Source: Microglena sp. YARC (lineage: Eukaryota; Chlorophyta; Chlorophyceae; Chlamydomonadales; Chlamydomonadaceae). From it: 64,000 bases of DNA. Of this stretch, positions 55,301 to 64,000 are shown in pieces (the stretch's first letter is position 1; each line of letters begins with the position of its first letter). Under the pieces are notes generated by a model. The model saw only the letters and a list, made by a program, of their open reading frames with translations, ran no database searches and had not been told where the DNA came from. The DNA is taken from contig JAJSRW010002071.1 of the NCBI GenBank assembly GCA_022414725.1, forward strand, positions 62,001 through 126,000, written 5' to 3'. A program made the position numbers and the translations under genes.

Positions 55301-55525
55301 TTGTCGATATTTATCCTACTCATGTGATAACTAGTGTATCACTGGGATATCACAATAATCATCGACAAATGAACACGGTATATTATTAGCACACAAATAG
55401 ACCAACAGAGAAATTAATCATACAATCAAGAGACAAATCATAAAAACAAAAAGGATTGTACCCCCCTGATTGTGCGACATACGTTTGAATCATCATGAAT
55501 TTATTTATGTGATATTGTAGAGCAA

Positions 55526-55729
55526 ATGGATCACCCGACTCGCGAGCAAGTCGCTAAACTGCAAAACTCTTATTGGGACGTCATGGAGGAGAACGCAGAG
55601 TTAAAGACATCCGTAATGGAAAAGGATGAGATCATTGCGCGATTGCGCCGGCAAATGAACACTGCTAACCACAAGGTGGCTAAGCTCCAACAACTGGTCG
55701 TACCGGAGATGTTCCTTGCCTCTAGGTAA
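55526..55729 (+). CDS. Small coiled-coil protein
   Basis: 67 aa (MDHPTREQVAKLQNSYW...). Nearly the entire length is one heptad-patterned helix (L/V/I at a/d: VAKLQ, VMEENAELK, VMEKDEIIARL, VAKLQQLV). No promoter of the A-tract type. Coiled-coil oligomer is the only inference. Confidence 0.55.
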   Translation: MDHPTREQVAKLQNSYWDVMEENAELKTSVMEKDEIIARLRRQMNTANHKVAKLQQLVVPEMFLASR

Positions 55730-55951
55730 AATCGGTCCTTTTCAACGACACGATTATACGCATTTGCATGTGGGTATCGTTTGCCATTTTCTACACGGTT
55801 CTTCAAAAATCATAAATCACGGGGATATCCTTTAACTCCTTTAGTGTACAATCTTGGGGTTAGGGTTTGTAGAATATGCAGGTTAACTACAAAAAGTTGA
55901 AGGGTCCATTATTATTCACTTATGGGACAATAACTCATCAGACTACAGACC

Positions 55952-56149
55952 ATGAATATTCCGACAGACTACAACCCGGAGGACTATGCCAGACGGGGCA
56001 GTTTACAAGCATCGTTTCAGAAATGCCCCAGATGCACACATGACAAGCATGTTGTTGTTTCGGTGGACACGTCAAAGTACTCGCAGGTCTACTACGGATG
56101 CATGGGATGTAGCTACAGATGGCAACCATCCAATAGACGAGAAGAATAA
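55952..56149 (+). CDS. Small zinc-ribbon protein
   Basis: 65 aa with CPRC (~25-28) and CMGC (~50-53) 22 residues apart, and VYYGCMGCSYRW, the same layout as the paralogue at 20213 on the other strand. TFIIS/RPB9-like ribbon, transcription role probable but unproven. Confidence 0.65.
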   Translation: MNIPTDYNPEDYARRGSLQASFQKCPRCTHDKHVVVSVDTSKYSQVYYGCMGCSYRWQPSNRREE

Positions 56150-56445
56150 TAGAATAGAACACATACGACTTCTATAGATCCGTAGATTTTTAGATAACAG
56201 TTGCACTTGAATGCTTCAGTGTCATCTTGGTCACAATGATTATTATGTATCATTCAGTTAGAAACGGTTTACCATTTTTTTTTTTGCATATCCAATTTCA
56301 ATTGGTGTGTCTATGTAACGGTATTTCGCAAATCAAAACACACACCATCTTGTAGCTTTCTACGATATCTCTTCTATCTACGGATAGTGAACATACTCGC
56401 CCATTTGGATGGGAGCTCACACAATTCAGGATATGTCAGTTCTAT
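56150..56445. other. Spacer, no gene seen
   Basis: Contains a T-run near 56275-56285 and a few TATA-like strings. No frame longer than chance and no repeat of the satellite family. Confidence 0.5.
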
Positions 56446-56829
56446 TCAACACGAACGAGTTATCATATCAATCAGACAAAACACATAAAAACACACAACA
56501 GACAAAACAGACACAATGGCACCCAATGAAAAAACAGTCTTACCAACACCTAGACCGAAAGGCTTAATGCCACCAACAGGATCAAAAGATACAACAGGCT
56601 TTGTCAGAAACAACAAACAAGATACCAAAACATAAAACAAAATCGAGTAAATCACGCGACTTGAGAGGAAATGAGTCATTTTATTCTTATCAAAGATAAA
56701 CATATTTAAAGATAACAGTTCAGCCAATCCACGCGTGTATACAGGAGTCTTGATACCCGCCGCAAGCATGTTGAACTGCATCTCCTCGGAGAACCACTCA
56801 CTTGGCAAGAAAACATCAGGGTAAGCCAT
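56446..56829 (-). CDS. Two-pass membrane protein
   Basis: 127 aa. N-terminal ~45 residues soluble (MAYPDVFLPSEWFSEEMQ...), then hydrophobic segments at ~58-78 (VIYSILFYVLVSCLLFL) and ~98-122 (VFSLGAIVSVLSVVCFYVFCL). The loop holds DPVGGIKPFG. No family recognised. Promoter pair at 56893-56920. Confidence 0.65.
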   Translation of the reverse strand: MAYPDVFLPSEWFSEEMQFNMLAAGIKTPVYTRGLAELLSLNMFIFDKNKMTHFLSSRVIYSILFYVLVSCLLFLTKPVVSFDPVGGIKPFGLGVGKTVFSLGAIVSVLSVVCFYVFCLIDMITRSC

Positions 56830-56892
56830 CTTGTAGAGAGAGAGTTGTATAGAGAGTGTCCTTGTTGTATTGTTTGTATGTTGAAGAGTTCC

Positions 56893-56920
56893 CTTTTATT
56901 TTGATATCAATTTTTTATTC
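56893..56920 (-). promoter_or_regulatory. AAAAAATTGA...AAATAAAAG promoter-like element
   Basis: On the minus strand: A-run TTGATATC AAAATAAAAGGG, about 65-90 nt before ATG 56829. It overlaps the end of the fibre gene by a few bases. Confidence 0.55.
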
Positions 56921-59900
56921 CTGTATCAACAATGTTACGTCTATGTAAGATTCGTGTATATCTATATTAAAAGAACCAAGCGATAACTCTGTTGTAGAAA
57001 GTAATATATTTATATTATCATTAACCTCTAAATAACTATGTGTTGAAATATTGACCATATCAGACCCCGATGGAATATGCTCCATTGCCAATTTACTGTT
57101 TCTAGGTTCATTAACATCGCTTGTGTTTTTAAACATAGCGATATTACCGTGTACGTAAGGATCAGAAAACTTTACAAACACCTTTATGCACCAAAGCCCC
57201 GAAACAGGAACGTGAAAACTCGTGCCTTGATCATTGTTATCTATGAAATGCTCTTCCGTTATGTTATTTTTAATCCCCTGGTCTATGTTCCCCAGACGCG
57301 TAGGTATTTGTGTCGAGTCCCAAAGAAGAGAGGTTACAAACACAGTCGATGAAATCATTGGTTGGAGTTGGCTTGCATGCATGTACACGCGGCAATGGTA
57401 TATAGAACTTTGTATGAACCTTTCGGCTTGTATCTTTTTCATATTTATCATCTCTAGCTTGTTGGTTATCACAACATCCCCGTTTATGCATATGTTTCCG
57501 TTACCAACAACATTGATGTCTCCGTTTATATCTGCGGTTATATCAGATTGAATGGAGTGATTCACTGTCAGCCAATCAATTCCATCATTGCGTATTCCGA
57601 ACTTTGTTCCGCTTGTATATAAAGAAAGTAATTTGTTATTTAGAGGTTTAAAATTAACAACAACATTGTTGACAATGCTATTTGTTAAGAGTAATCCGTC
57701 ATTCGAAACTGCAATTTCGTTTGCTGTTACTTTATTACAGTTAACATTGCTACAAAACATCGTCATTGATAGCGTGTCAAATGATATTGCATTCTGGTTA
57801 GTTAATGACTTGAAACGTATTGTTTTGGTGTTGATGTTGATTTCATTGTTGTCGTGCGAAATATATCCATTTGTGAGGAGAATATCATTGTTAACATTAA
57901 CACTCCCTTGTATGATCGTTTCACCGATGATAGTTGTATCGCCAACAATTCTGTTATTAGATCCCAATATAGTGTTTTGAGTAAATATGTCCGAGCTACT
58001 AACTTCTAAATAATCATTTACTGTTACAACACTAGCTGTAAAGTCGCCAACGTTTATCAAATTTCCATACACATAAGTTTGACCATATATAATATTCGAA
58101 CTCCCATTTATTTCCGTCTTTCCGACAAAGTCATCCTTTCCAATAAGCAGTCTATCAAACGATGCATCGGATTCCACACGCATAGAGTCTCCAAACCATG
58201 ACACACCCATGTTACTAAATGATCCATTGACACTAGTGTTGCCCACGATTACATTCCCAAACACCTCGCCAAATACGGAATCCTTTATTTTTACCGTCCC
58301 CGTGAAAGTGCTATTAGATACTACTTCGAACCCTCCCTCGACTAATAACGCATCACCATATATTGTGTCTCCGATTACACGGTTGCCATTTGCTGTAAAT
58401 GTCGTTTCTCCAACTTGCAAGGATGTTGATCGCAATAACCCGCTAATTACCGTTTCTCCGTCGACAGTATTGTGTTCAAATCTCGATACATCATCGGTGT
58501 CGTTTTGTATCACAACTTTACTGGCTGTCTTTAAGCCTGCGTGAAACAATGACACGTATGTCCCGTTTGATGTATTTTTTGTTGTAACATGGCCATCCAC
58601 GACATCAACGTTAAGAACATTTATGACACATTTGTTTTCTGAAAATTCCATGACCGATTTTTCTCCGTAATCCAATGAATGTTGTAATCCATCACCTTTA
58701 AGCCTGGATGCCCATAGTTCTGAGTATTCGACTCCCTCGTTTGCACGTATTGCTTTGTCTGCATAAAACGGTCCCATATTGCAAGTGGTTCCAAACATTC
58801 GATTGTTGGGATACTTGAAAAATGTTGTCATAGAAGTTTCAGGTCCATCAACAATCAATTGATTGACAATGAAATTAGGTGATGTACATTTGACAGGACC
58901 TTTGAACGTCGTGCTCCCGCTAATGACATTATTGACAGAATCGAGTTGTATGCGATTTGTGTCGCCTTTTCCAATGTAAAGCGTATCGGTGACATTGACA
59001 TCCGACATAAATGAGGAAATCCCATAAACCTTGTTACCCCCCCTTCCAAATACAGTATAGTAGTTCATTGTTGCGTCGCTCAAGATAGACAAAGTGTTTA
59101 ACAGTTCTAGTTTATTATTTGACATGGTGACATTCTCGTGAAAGACGGTTCTACCATGGATCTCATTCCCGTTATCCAATCCGAATACTGCGTTATTGAG
59201 AGAAGAAATTCCACTAACTGACAGAGATTGTATGTTGCTTAAGCCGCGGTTCTTGTTTATGATCGGTATGTTATCGATATAAATATCGTTTGTAACATCT
59301 ATTTTTTTGAACAATATATTCGAGTTGATAAATACGTGCAGTTTCTCCCCACTAAAAGAGTATGACGAAACCCCGTGGATGCGTGCATCGGATGATTTCG
59401 ACTCGAAAAAGCAGCCAAAATGCTTTCCATTCGGATCATTCCACACCGATACTGTTTTGTCTATATATTTCAGAAGCAGCTCACCGTCCGAAACTATATT
59501 GACAGATCTTTCTTGCCATTCACATGTAACTGTCAGGGATTGTGAGTTCATATGAATCAATTTTTCAATGTATACATCATGTATCACATTTCCTTCCCTG
59601 AACAATGTTACGACTCCAGATGTGTATATACACACATGGATGCCACCTAGATTTGCGTCAGGAACAATGTCATCAGCCAATGGATACACTGTGTTGTAAA
59701 AGAAGAATAATATATATGATTGTGTATTCTGATTTTCGACGTAAGGTACTGAATTCAAGTTGTGATATGCTATCATCAGGCTGGCGGTCATCATTCGGTC
59801 ACTGACGTCGACTCCGAACCCGCCTGAATTTCCGAACTCGGTGTAAATGGACTTCTCTACGTAAGACCCAATATAATAAGCATTGTCTAGTGAGGACGTA

Positions 59901-60216
59901 TTAAACTCTTCCATCACATACAATATTTCTCCGTCAGATATGGTTAGGGGACATACTATGCCAACATTATTTGCATTCATTATTATCTTGGATTGTTGTT
60001 TTACAGAGTGTTTGACAAAGGATTCGTCAACAACAATAGAATAATCATCCTCTCCAAAGGTAAGATCTTTATCGACTATTTTTATCTTCCCACTGAGAGA
60101 CAAATTAGCCGATAGTAACTCGCTTGTAATATTGCTTAAAGCAATTTTAGAGGTTGTTACGTTCTCGTCTTTAAGTTTCGGAGTTGTTATTGCACCATCT
60201 TCGATGACTCGTGTGT
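56915..60216 (-). CDS. Fibre/adhesin-like protein, C-terminal part
   Basis: Over 1060 aa. The frame is open upstream of the TTG at 60103 to just after the stop of the next frame, and that part reads ...IDTRVIEDGAITTPKLKDENVTTSKIALSNITSELL, the same repeat as in 60217-61416. So this is the continuation of one protein. Order: end of the repeats; a lectin/LamG-like region (~40-250); about 20 copies of a beta-helix-like turn (G..I.G.T.....) over ~280-880; C-terminal ~140 residues with a C1q/TNF-like jelly-roll look (FHVPVSGLWCIKVFVKF, YLEVNDNINILLS). Comparable to phage tail-fibre or algal-virus surface fibres. Likely host attachment (inference). Confidence 0.7.
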
Positions 60217-61416
60217 CTATCCGCCAGTTGCGATGTTTTCGGATATCAGTGTCCTTTCTTTAATCTTTGAAGATGTAATTGTTGCGTCTAACAATTGATT
60301 GACGGTAATGGCACCATCCGCTATCTTGTCCGATGTGATGGTTTTACTCGCAATCTTGGGAGTAACTATCGAGTTATCAGCAATCTTGTTTGTTGTGATG
60401 TTTAAATCTAATATGTTTTTGGATGTCACTGCTCCGTCTTTAATCTTCACAGTCGTAACACTAGAATCAGCAAGTCTATCTGTAGTGACACCCAAGTACT
60501 CTAGTTTATTTGTAGTCACACTGGAATCTGCAATATTCCTTGTTTGTACGGCAGCATCTGCTATCTTTGATGTAATTATCCCGTCGTCGACCAATTTATC
60601 AGTTGTAACACATTGATCTTTTAATTTGATTGTCGTCACACCTAGATCTTGGATCTTATTTGTCGTCACATTTCTATCGGCTAACAAACGAGTAGTTATG
60701 GCATCGTCTGCTACATGTTTGGTGATGACATTCGAAGCCGCAATCTTCGAGGTAACAATGGATTCATCCAACACTTTATCGGTGGTTACAGAATCGTTTT
60801 CCAACTTATCGGTTGTGATACAGAGATCTTCGAAATTTAGGGTTGGAATCCTCATTTCTGTTGATAGTTTTTGAAGCGTTATTGCCAAGTCCGCTATTTT
60901 TTCGGTCGATACGCATCTCGCTTGTAAATGATCCTTATTGACTGCATTTGTATCTATTTTAGTATGATTAATTATATAGTTTTCTAAATGAATTCTCCTG
61001 ACATTACTTTGAACGATATGTGTATCATATATATTTGATTCCCTGATAGCATCCTTTCCGACCGCTCCGTATTCTAAATGCTGCATCTGGATGTTAGCGT
61101 TTGGAATACGGAATACCCCGTTTGCAAAAATGTCCACATTATTGACATACATTGATTTACAGCTAATTATTCCATCCGTTGTCAAACTATTTGTTGTAAT
61201 ATGTCCATTGACAATGCTAGCCTGGTTTATCTGCCCGCTAACATCAAGGTTTCCAGATACATGTACGAGATTATTATCTATGCTCAATGATGAATTGTTG
61301 CCTATCCCGCAGCCTAGTAGGATGGTTTTATTGGCATCTAGTAAACAAATGGATAGATCCCCCGCTTCTGCAGGTGCTAAGCTCTGTGTTTGAGTGGAAA
61401 TTATGAAATCTTCCAT
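60217..61416 (-). CDS. Fibre/adhesin-like protein, N-terminal part
   Basis: About 399 aa from ATG 61416 (MEDFIISTQTQS); the frame reaches 61500 but that would overlap the divergent gene. After an N-terminal beta-rich region (~1-100) it consists of about 16 repeats of a 14-17-residue unit, .ITT.KI.D.AVTT.KL.D..., as in phage tail fibres and other trimeric fibre shafts. It ends at TAG 60217-60219 in GGCGGATAG; a -1 shift or one extra base there continues into the next frame. Read together the two frames give a ~1500-aa fibre. Confidence 0.7.
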   Translation of the reverse strand: MEDFIISTQTQSLAPAEAGDLSICLLDANKTILLGCGIGNNSSLSIDNNLVHVSGNLDVSGQINQASIVNGHITTNSLTTDGIISCKSMYVNNVDIFANGVFRIPNANIQMQHLEYGAVGKDAIRESNIYDTHIVQSNVRRIHLENYIINHTKIDTNAVNKDHLQARCVSTEKIADLAITLQKLSTEMRIPTLNFEDLCITTDKLENDSVTTDKVLDESIVTSKIAASNVITKHVADDAITTRLLADRNVTTNKIQDLGVTTIKLKDQCVTTDKLVDDGIITSKIADAAVQTRNIADSSVTTNKLEYLGVTTDRLADSSVTTVKIKDGAVTSKNILDLNITTNKIADNSIVTPKIASKTITSDKIADGAITVNQLLDATITSSKIKERTLISENIATGG

Positions 61417-61439
61417 ATTATAGTATAATACATAAGAAA

Positions 61440-62414
61440 ATGAATCCATACATGACAGAAAAGACGTCTCCACCTGAGTCTCAAAATAATCCTTATCCAC
61501 CTACGCTCGGATATACAACTGAATCAAGCAACCAGGAGTATACAAATGAGTACCAAAAACGAAAGCCAGACAACACACAAGTGTCAGCACCAGAAATACA
61601 GGCCCAATCGCAAAAAATGAAGGGAGAACCAGCTAACACCGATAACATATTTTCACCACGAAAGAAAGAGATAAAGCAAACAGATCCACCTGTTCAACCA
61701 GATAATATTTTTTCGCCTGAAACAGATATTATTCCAGAAGCTCCAGTAATTAACACAAATGAATCATTGATAAAAGATGTTGAAGTGAAAGGTGTAGAAT
61801 TGAATAATTCGATAATGCAAATGAATGTAATAATAACTGAAATGATGGATGTTATCACCTCTGGTGAAAAGTGTAATTTGATAATGGAGAAGAAACAAAT
61901 TACATTGTTGGATGAAGTACAAGCACTGGTTCGCGAGATTAAAAGTATCACGACATCGTTTGAACTGTTGACTGATAAGCACATACAAATAATTAGATCC
62001 AAGTACAAGGAAGAAATGTTGAGTTCGATTGATGTAACAATGTTGAGTATAGTTTTGAATACTAACAATAATAATTATAAAGATCGTTTATTTGCTTACA
62101 TAAATATGATCAATCATTTTGTAAGCCTTTCTAGCCTTATATTCAAGTGTTCTGATTCGTGGTTCGGTGATGATGATAATCTCAGTATGGAAACTAAGAA
62201 GCATATTTACCTGTATTTAGACTACTTTCAACACAATATTTCTTATATTATTACACAAGAATTATACTTCAAAAAGTATTCATCAGATGCCAATTTGAAT
62301 GAGGTTCTAAAATGGAATAAAGACTCTGCAAATAGGAAACTACAAAAGGAAAGTCATTATGCAATATTGAAAAACAAATACAAAAAATCGAAAACCGCAT
62401 GTGTCATATCTTGA
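61440..62414 (+). CDS. Protein with C-terminal CaaX prenylation box
   Basis: 324 aa. Residues ~1-115 are Pro/Gln/Asn-rich and disordered, with two NIFSP motifs (DNIFSPRKKEIK, DNIFSPETD). Residues ~115-290 are helical (LIKDVEVKGVELNNSIMQMN...). The last residues are KNKYKKSKTACVIS: a basic stretch and the C-terminal tetrapeptide Cys-Val-Ile-Ser, a CaaX box of the farnesyltransferase type. This is how Ras-type proteins reach membranes. Divergent from the fibre gene, 24 bp apart. No enzyme motif is visible. Confidence 0.7.
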   Translation: MNPYMTEKTSPPESQNNPYPPTLGYTTESSNQEYTNEYQKRKPDNTQVSAPEIQAQSQKMKGEPANTDNIFSPRKKEIKQTDPPVQPDNIFSPETDIIPEAPVINTNESLIKDVEVKGVELNNSIMQMNVIITEMMDVITSGEKCNLIMEKKQITLLDEVQALVREIKSITTSFELLTDKHIQIIRSKYKEEMLSSIDVTMLSIVLNTNNNNYKDRLFAYINMINHFVSLSSLIFKCSDSWFGDDDNLSMETKKHIYLYLDYFQHNISYIITQELYFKKYSSDANLNEVLKWNKDSANRKLQKESHYAILKNKYKKSKTACVIS

Positions 62415-62442
62415 ATGTGCCATATCTACAAACTGAATTATA

Positions 62443-62808
62443 ATGGAAGACATTTATGATGAACTAATTTGCCTGAAAGGGGAGATAAGCCAGAAAGACA
62501 TAGAGATAGATTCTTTGAAATCCAGTTTGAATACTGCAAAAGAGAATATCAAACAGTTGACGACAGCGTTACTAGAATCAACATCTGATGCTTCTTCACA
62601 TAATACCGCAAAAAAACCTAGGAATATTTCGGAAGATGCAAAGAAACGTTATGAATTTTATAACAATCACAAAAATAACTCAGAAATACTAGAACCTCTA
62701 AAGAAAAAGTTCGGAGTAATAGGAATTAAACATATTCCCTGGTACTGTATAAAAGATATAACAGATGAACTATATTACAGTTCAATTGCTGGAAGTCCGC
62801 CATCATGA
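62443..62808 (+). CDS. Coiled-coil hypothetical protein
   Basis: 121 aa. N-terminal coiled coil (LICLKGEISQKDIEIDSLKSSLN..., ~5-45), a Ser/Asn linker, then a basic helical part (RNISEDAKKRYEFYNNHKN, ~60-80) and a small folded C-terminus (GVIGIKHIPWYCIKDITDEL). Same strand as the CaaX gene, 28 bp downstream. No family identified with confidence. Confidence 0.6.
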   Translation: MEDIYDELICLKGEISQKDIEIDSLKSSLNTAKENIKQLTTALLESTSDASSHNTAKKPRNISEDAKKRYEFYNNHKNNSEILEPLKKKFGVIGIKHIPWYCIKDITDELYYSSIAGSPPS

Positions 62809-62849
62809 AATTGTTCACTATCCCGTCTAAGTTCTAATGTTGTTTGAAC

Positions 62850-63182
62850 TCATGATTTGTATGCGAAACAATTAAACATGCTGCTCTTTTTCTCATCCTT
62901 TTTTTTAGTTTTCACCGCCGAGAATGTATTACTGAATTCATCAATTGTATACCGATTACCAATCGACTTATTGCACTGACTACATATAGGACGTAGGTTG
63001 TCTACAGTGGTCGTTCCGCCTTTCGACTCGGGTATATTGTGACCCGTCTCGAAATCAAATGGAGTCATTACGTTTTTGCACCACGAAACATGACATTTGA
63101 ATCTGAATACTTCTCCGCAGTTGTTTATCCATACCATGTTGCGTAAAGCTTTCGGAATAGCTTTTTTTTGAATGGTCATCAT
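62850..63182 (-). CDS. HNH endonuclease-like protein
   Basis: 110 aa. HNH fold signature: C..SWC (zinc knuckle ~29-34), GHNIPESKGGTTTVDNLRPIC..CN (~47-73), so zinc Cys pairs, the His of the catalytic motif and Asn in DNLRP are present. HNH proteins nick or cut DNA; free-standing ones in giant viruses are often homing-type or involved in genome processing. A second start (MTIQKK) is one codon later. Lys-rich C-terminus. Confidence 0.75.
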   Translation of the reverse strand: MMTIQKKAIPKALRNMVWINNCGEVFRFKCHVSWCKNVMTPFDFETGHNIPESKGGTTTVDNLRPICSQCNKSIGNRYTIDEFSNTFSAVKTKKKDEKKSSMFNCFAYKS

Positions 63183-63230
63183 TATTATATGTTAATTTAT
63201 TCTTAAACTGATGGCTCGCTGTGACCCGTT

Positions 63231-63692
63231 TCATTTTCGTGAGTACAAGAATAATAAGGATGAGAAACTAGTAAACCTAATCATAGTGAGGGAATATATG
63301 ACAACATTCACTATCGAAATGATGGTAATCAACTGTTTTGCAGCATTGTTAGAGCATTTGCAATCCTTCAAGTTGTATATATAATCCAAAGACAAAACAG
63401 CCAAAAAGAAGGACACGAACAGAAACACAACAGCCATAATTGCAACCAAATGGGGATTTTGTGATAGAATAGAATAGAACATATCAGGTGCAATCATAAT
63501 AAATGCGATACCCATTAGGTTAAATAACATGCTCAACAATAATCCAGTCATGATAGTTGTTCTCTTCCAATTGATGGAACAATCGCAACCTTTGATAACG
63601 AGATTGTGTAGATAATTCAACATGTAAATAGACAATATAACATCTACAATTAGAACTATCGCAAGAAAGTTTTGTGTCATGATCATTTTCAT
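63231..63692 (-). CDS. Four-pass membrane protein with CxCS repeats
   Basis: 153 aa; M at residue 5 (63680) is an alternative start. Hydrophobic segments at about 8-27, 45-68, 80-102 and 120-140. Two copies of a motif, YMLNYLHNLVIKGCDCS and LDYIYNLKDCKCS, lie in the loops after segments 1 and 3, so the protein is an internal duplication of a two-pass unit. Similar proteins with C-x-C-S loops are known to me from giant-virus membrane sets, but without a function. Confidence 0.65.
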   Translation of the reverse strand: MKMIMTQNFLAIVLIVDVILSIYMLNYLHNLVIKGCDCSINWKRTTIMTGLLLSMLFNLMGIAFIMIAPDMFYSILSQNPHLVAIMAVVFLFVSFFLAVLSLDYIYNLKDCKCSNNAAKQLITIISIVNVVIYSLTMIRFTSFSSLLFLYSRK

Positions 63693-64000
63693 CCATTTAG
63701 ATTTTTTTTCTATGTGTCAAAGCTTCTTTCAAAATATGTAAAAAATCGTATACTTCATTCAAGTATATATTGTGTCTTTCCAGGACAGTCTTGCATTGAT
63801 CGTATTGTTTTTTTTTCAGCAGGACTATTTAATTTTTTCAAAATTCTTAGGCCCTATATTTTCTATCAAAAAGCTTTCATTTTTGATATGATAGCTGCGC
63901 GCTCAGTTTCTTTAATGTTTTGCACACAAGCATAATGTTGATACCTTTCTAATAGAGGGACATTCGTATGAAATAAGTAAGAATATGTTACTTTCTAAAG
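63693..64000. other. Right-edge spacer
   Basis: No full gene called. On the minus strand a 41-codon stretch (about 63871-63994) ending in ERAAIISKMKAF looks coding and is bounded by TAG at its 5' side, so it could be the tail of a gene broken or running in another frame from beyond the edge. The plus frame 63672-63935 is a shadow. Confidence 0.3.

Noticed and set aside
1..64000. tRNA or rRNA genes
   Set aside because: I saw no cloverleaf with a GTTCNANNC-type T-arm and no rRNA-like stretch. A covariance search would be needed to exclude a weak tRNA.

Overview
The window looks like a piece of a large eukaryotic DNA virus of the Nucleocytoviricota (giant virus) type, probably infecting an alga or another protist. 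Reasons seen in the sequence: AT-rich, intron-free genes on both strands with short spacers and no ribosome-binding sites; a virus-style transcription set (TFIIB-like, TBP-like, zinc ribbons); 2-cysteine adaptor domains, T5orf172/GIY-YIG and HNH nucleases, a patatin, an HMG-box protein and a minimal kinase; A-rich promoters and hairpin 3' ends. No major capsid, polymerase or packaging gene lies here, so I cannot place it in a family.

Layout. 0-7.5 kb: small genes, a GNAT acetyltransferase, a complete Delta-12/omega-3-type fatty acid desaturase, a double 2-cysteine adaptor protein and a cysteine-rich protein. 7.5-16.7 kb: almost wholly tandem repeats (18 to 183 bp units) with one or two repeat-encoding genes on the minus strand broken by many small indels. 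16.7-20.4 kb: PD-(D/E)XK nuclease, 2OG-Fe(II) oxygenase, and a class I cyclic-nucleotide phosphodiesterase with an N-terminal myristoylation/palmitoylation signal. 20.5-30.3 kb: two near-identical 2158-bp IS607-type elements (serine recombinase plus TnpB) in inverted orientation. One of them splits a staphylococcal-nuclease-like gene, and an internally deleted relative abuts the other. 30.3-42.8 kb: a gene-dense core with an MscL-like channel, TBP-like protein, a 1039-aa repeat protein, TFIIB, kinase, patatin and HMG-box protein. 42.8-55.5 kb: a satellite landscape of one diverged ~183-bp repeat family, with gene islands of recombining small modules. 55.5-64 kb: zinc ribbon, membrane proteins, a ~1500-aa fibre/adhesin gene split by a frameshift, a CaaX-box protein and an HNH protein.

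The strongest leads are: the lipid-anchored phosphodiesterase together with a CaaX protein and a 42-aa MGC-type peptide; the reversible-looking interruption of the nuclease gene by IS607 and a scatter of solo right ends; a family of proteins that share a ~80-aa paired domain separated by disordered repeats; the 183-bp satellite found in both orientations over about 12 kb; and visible module shuffling (FGY domain, zinc module, IQ/CR tail) among the island genes.

Starts: several long frames begin at TTG or GTG. Where an ATG downstream of a TATA-like element exists I have preferred it.
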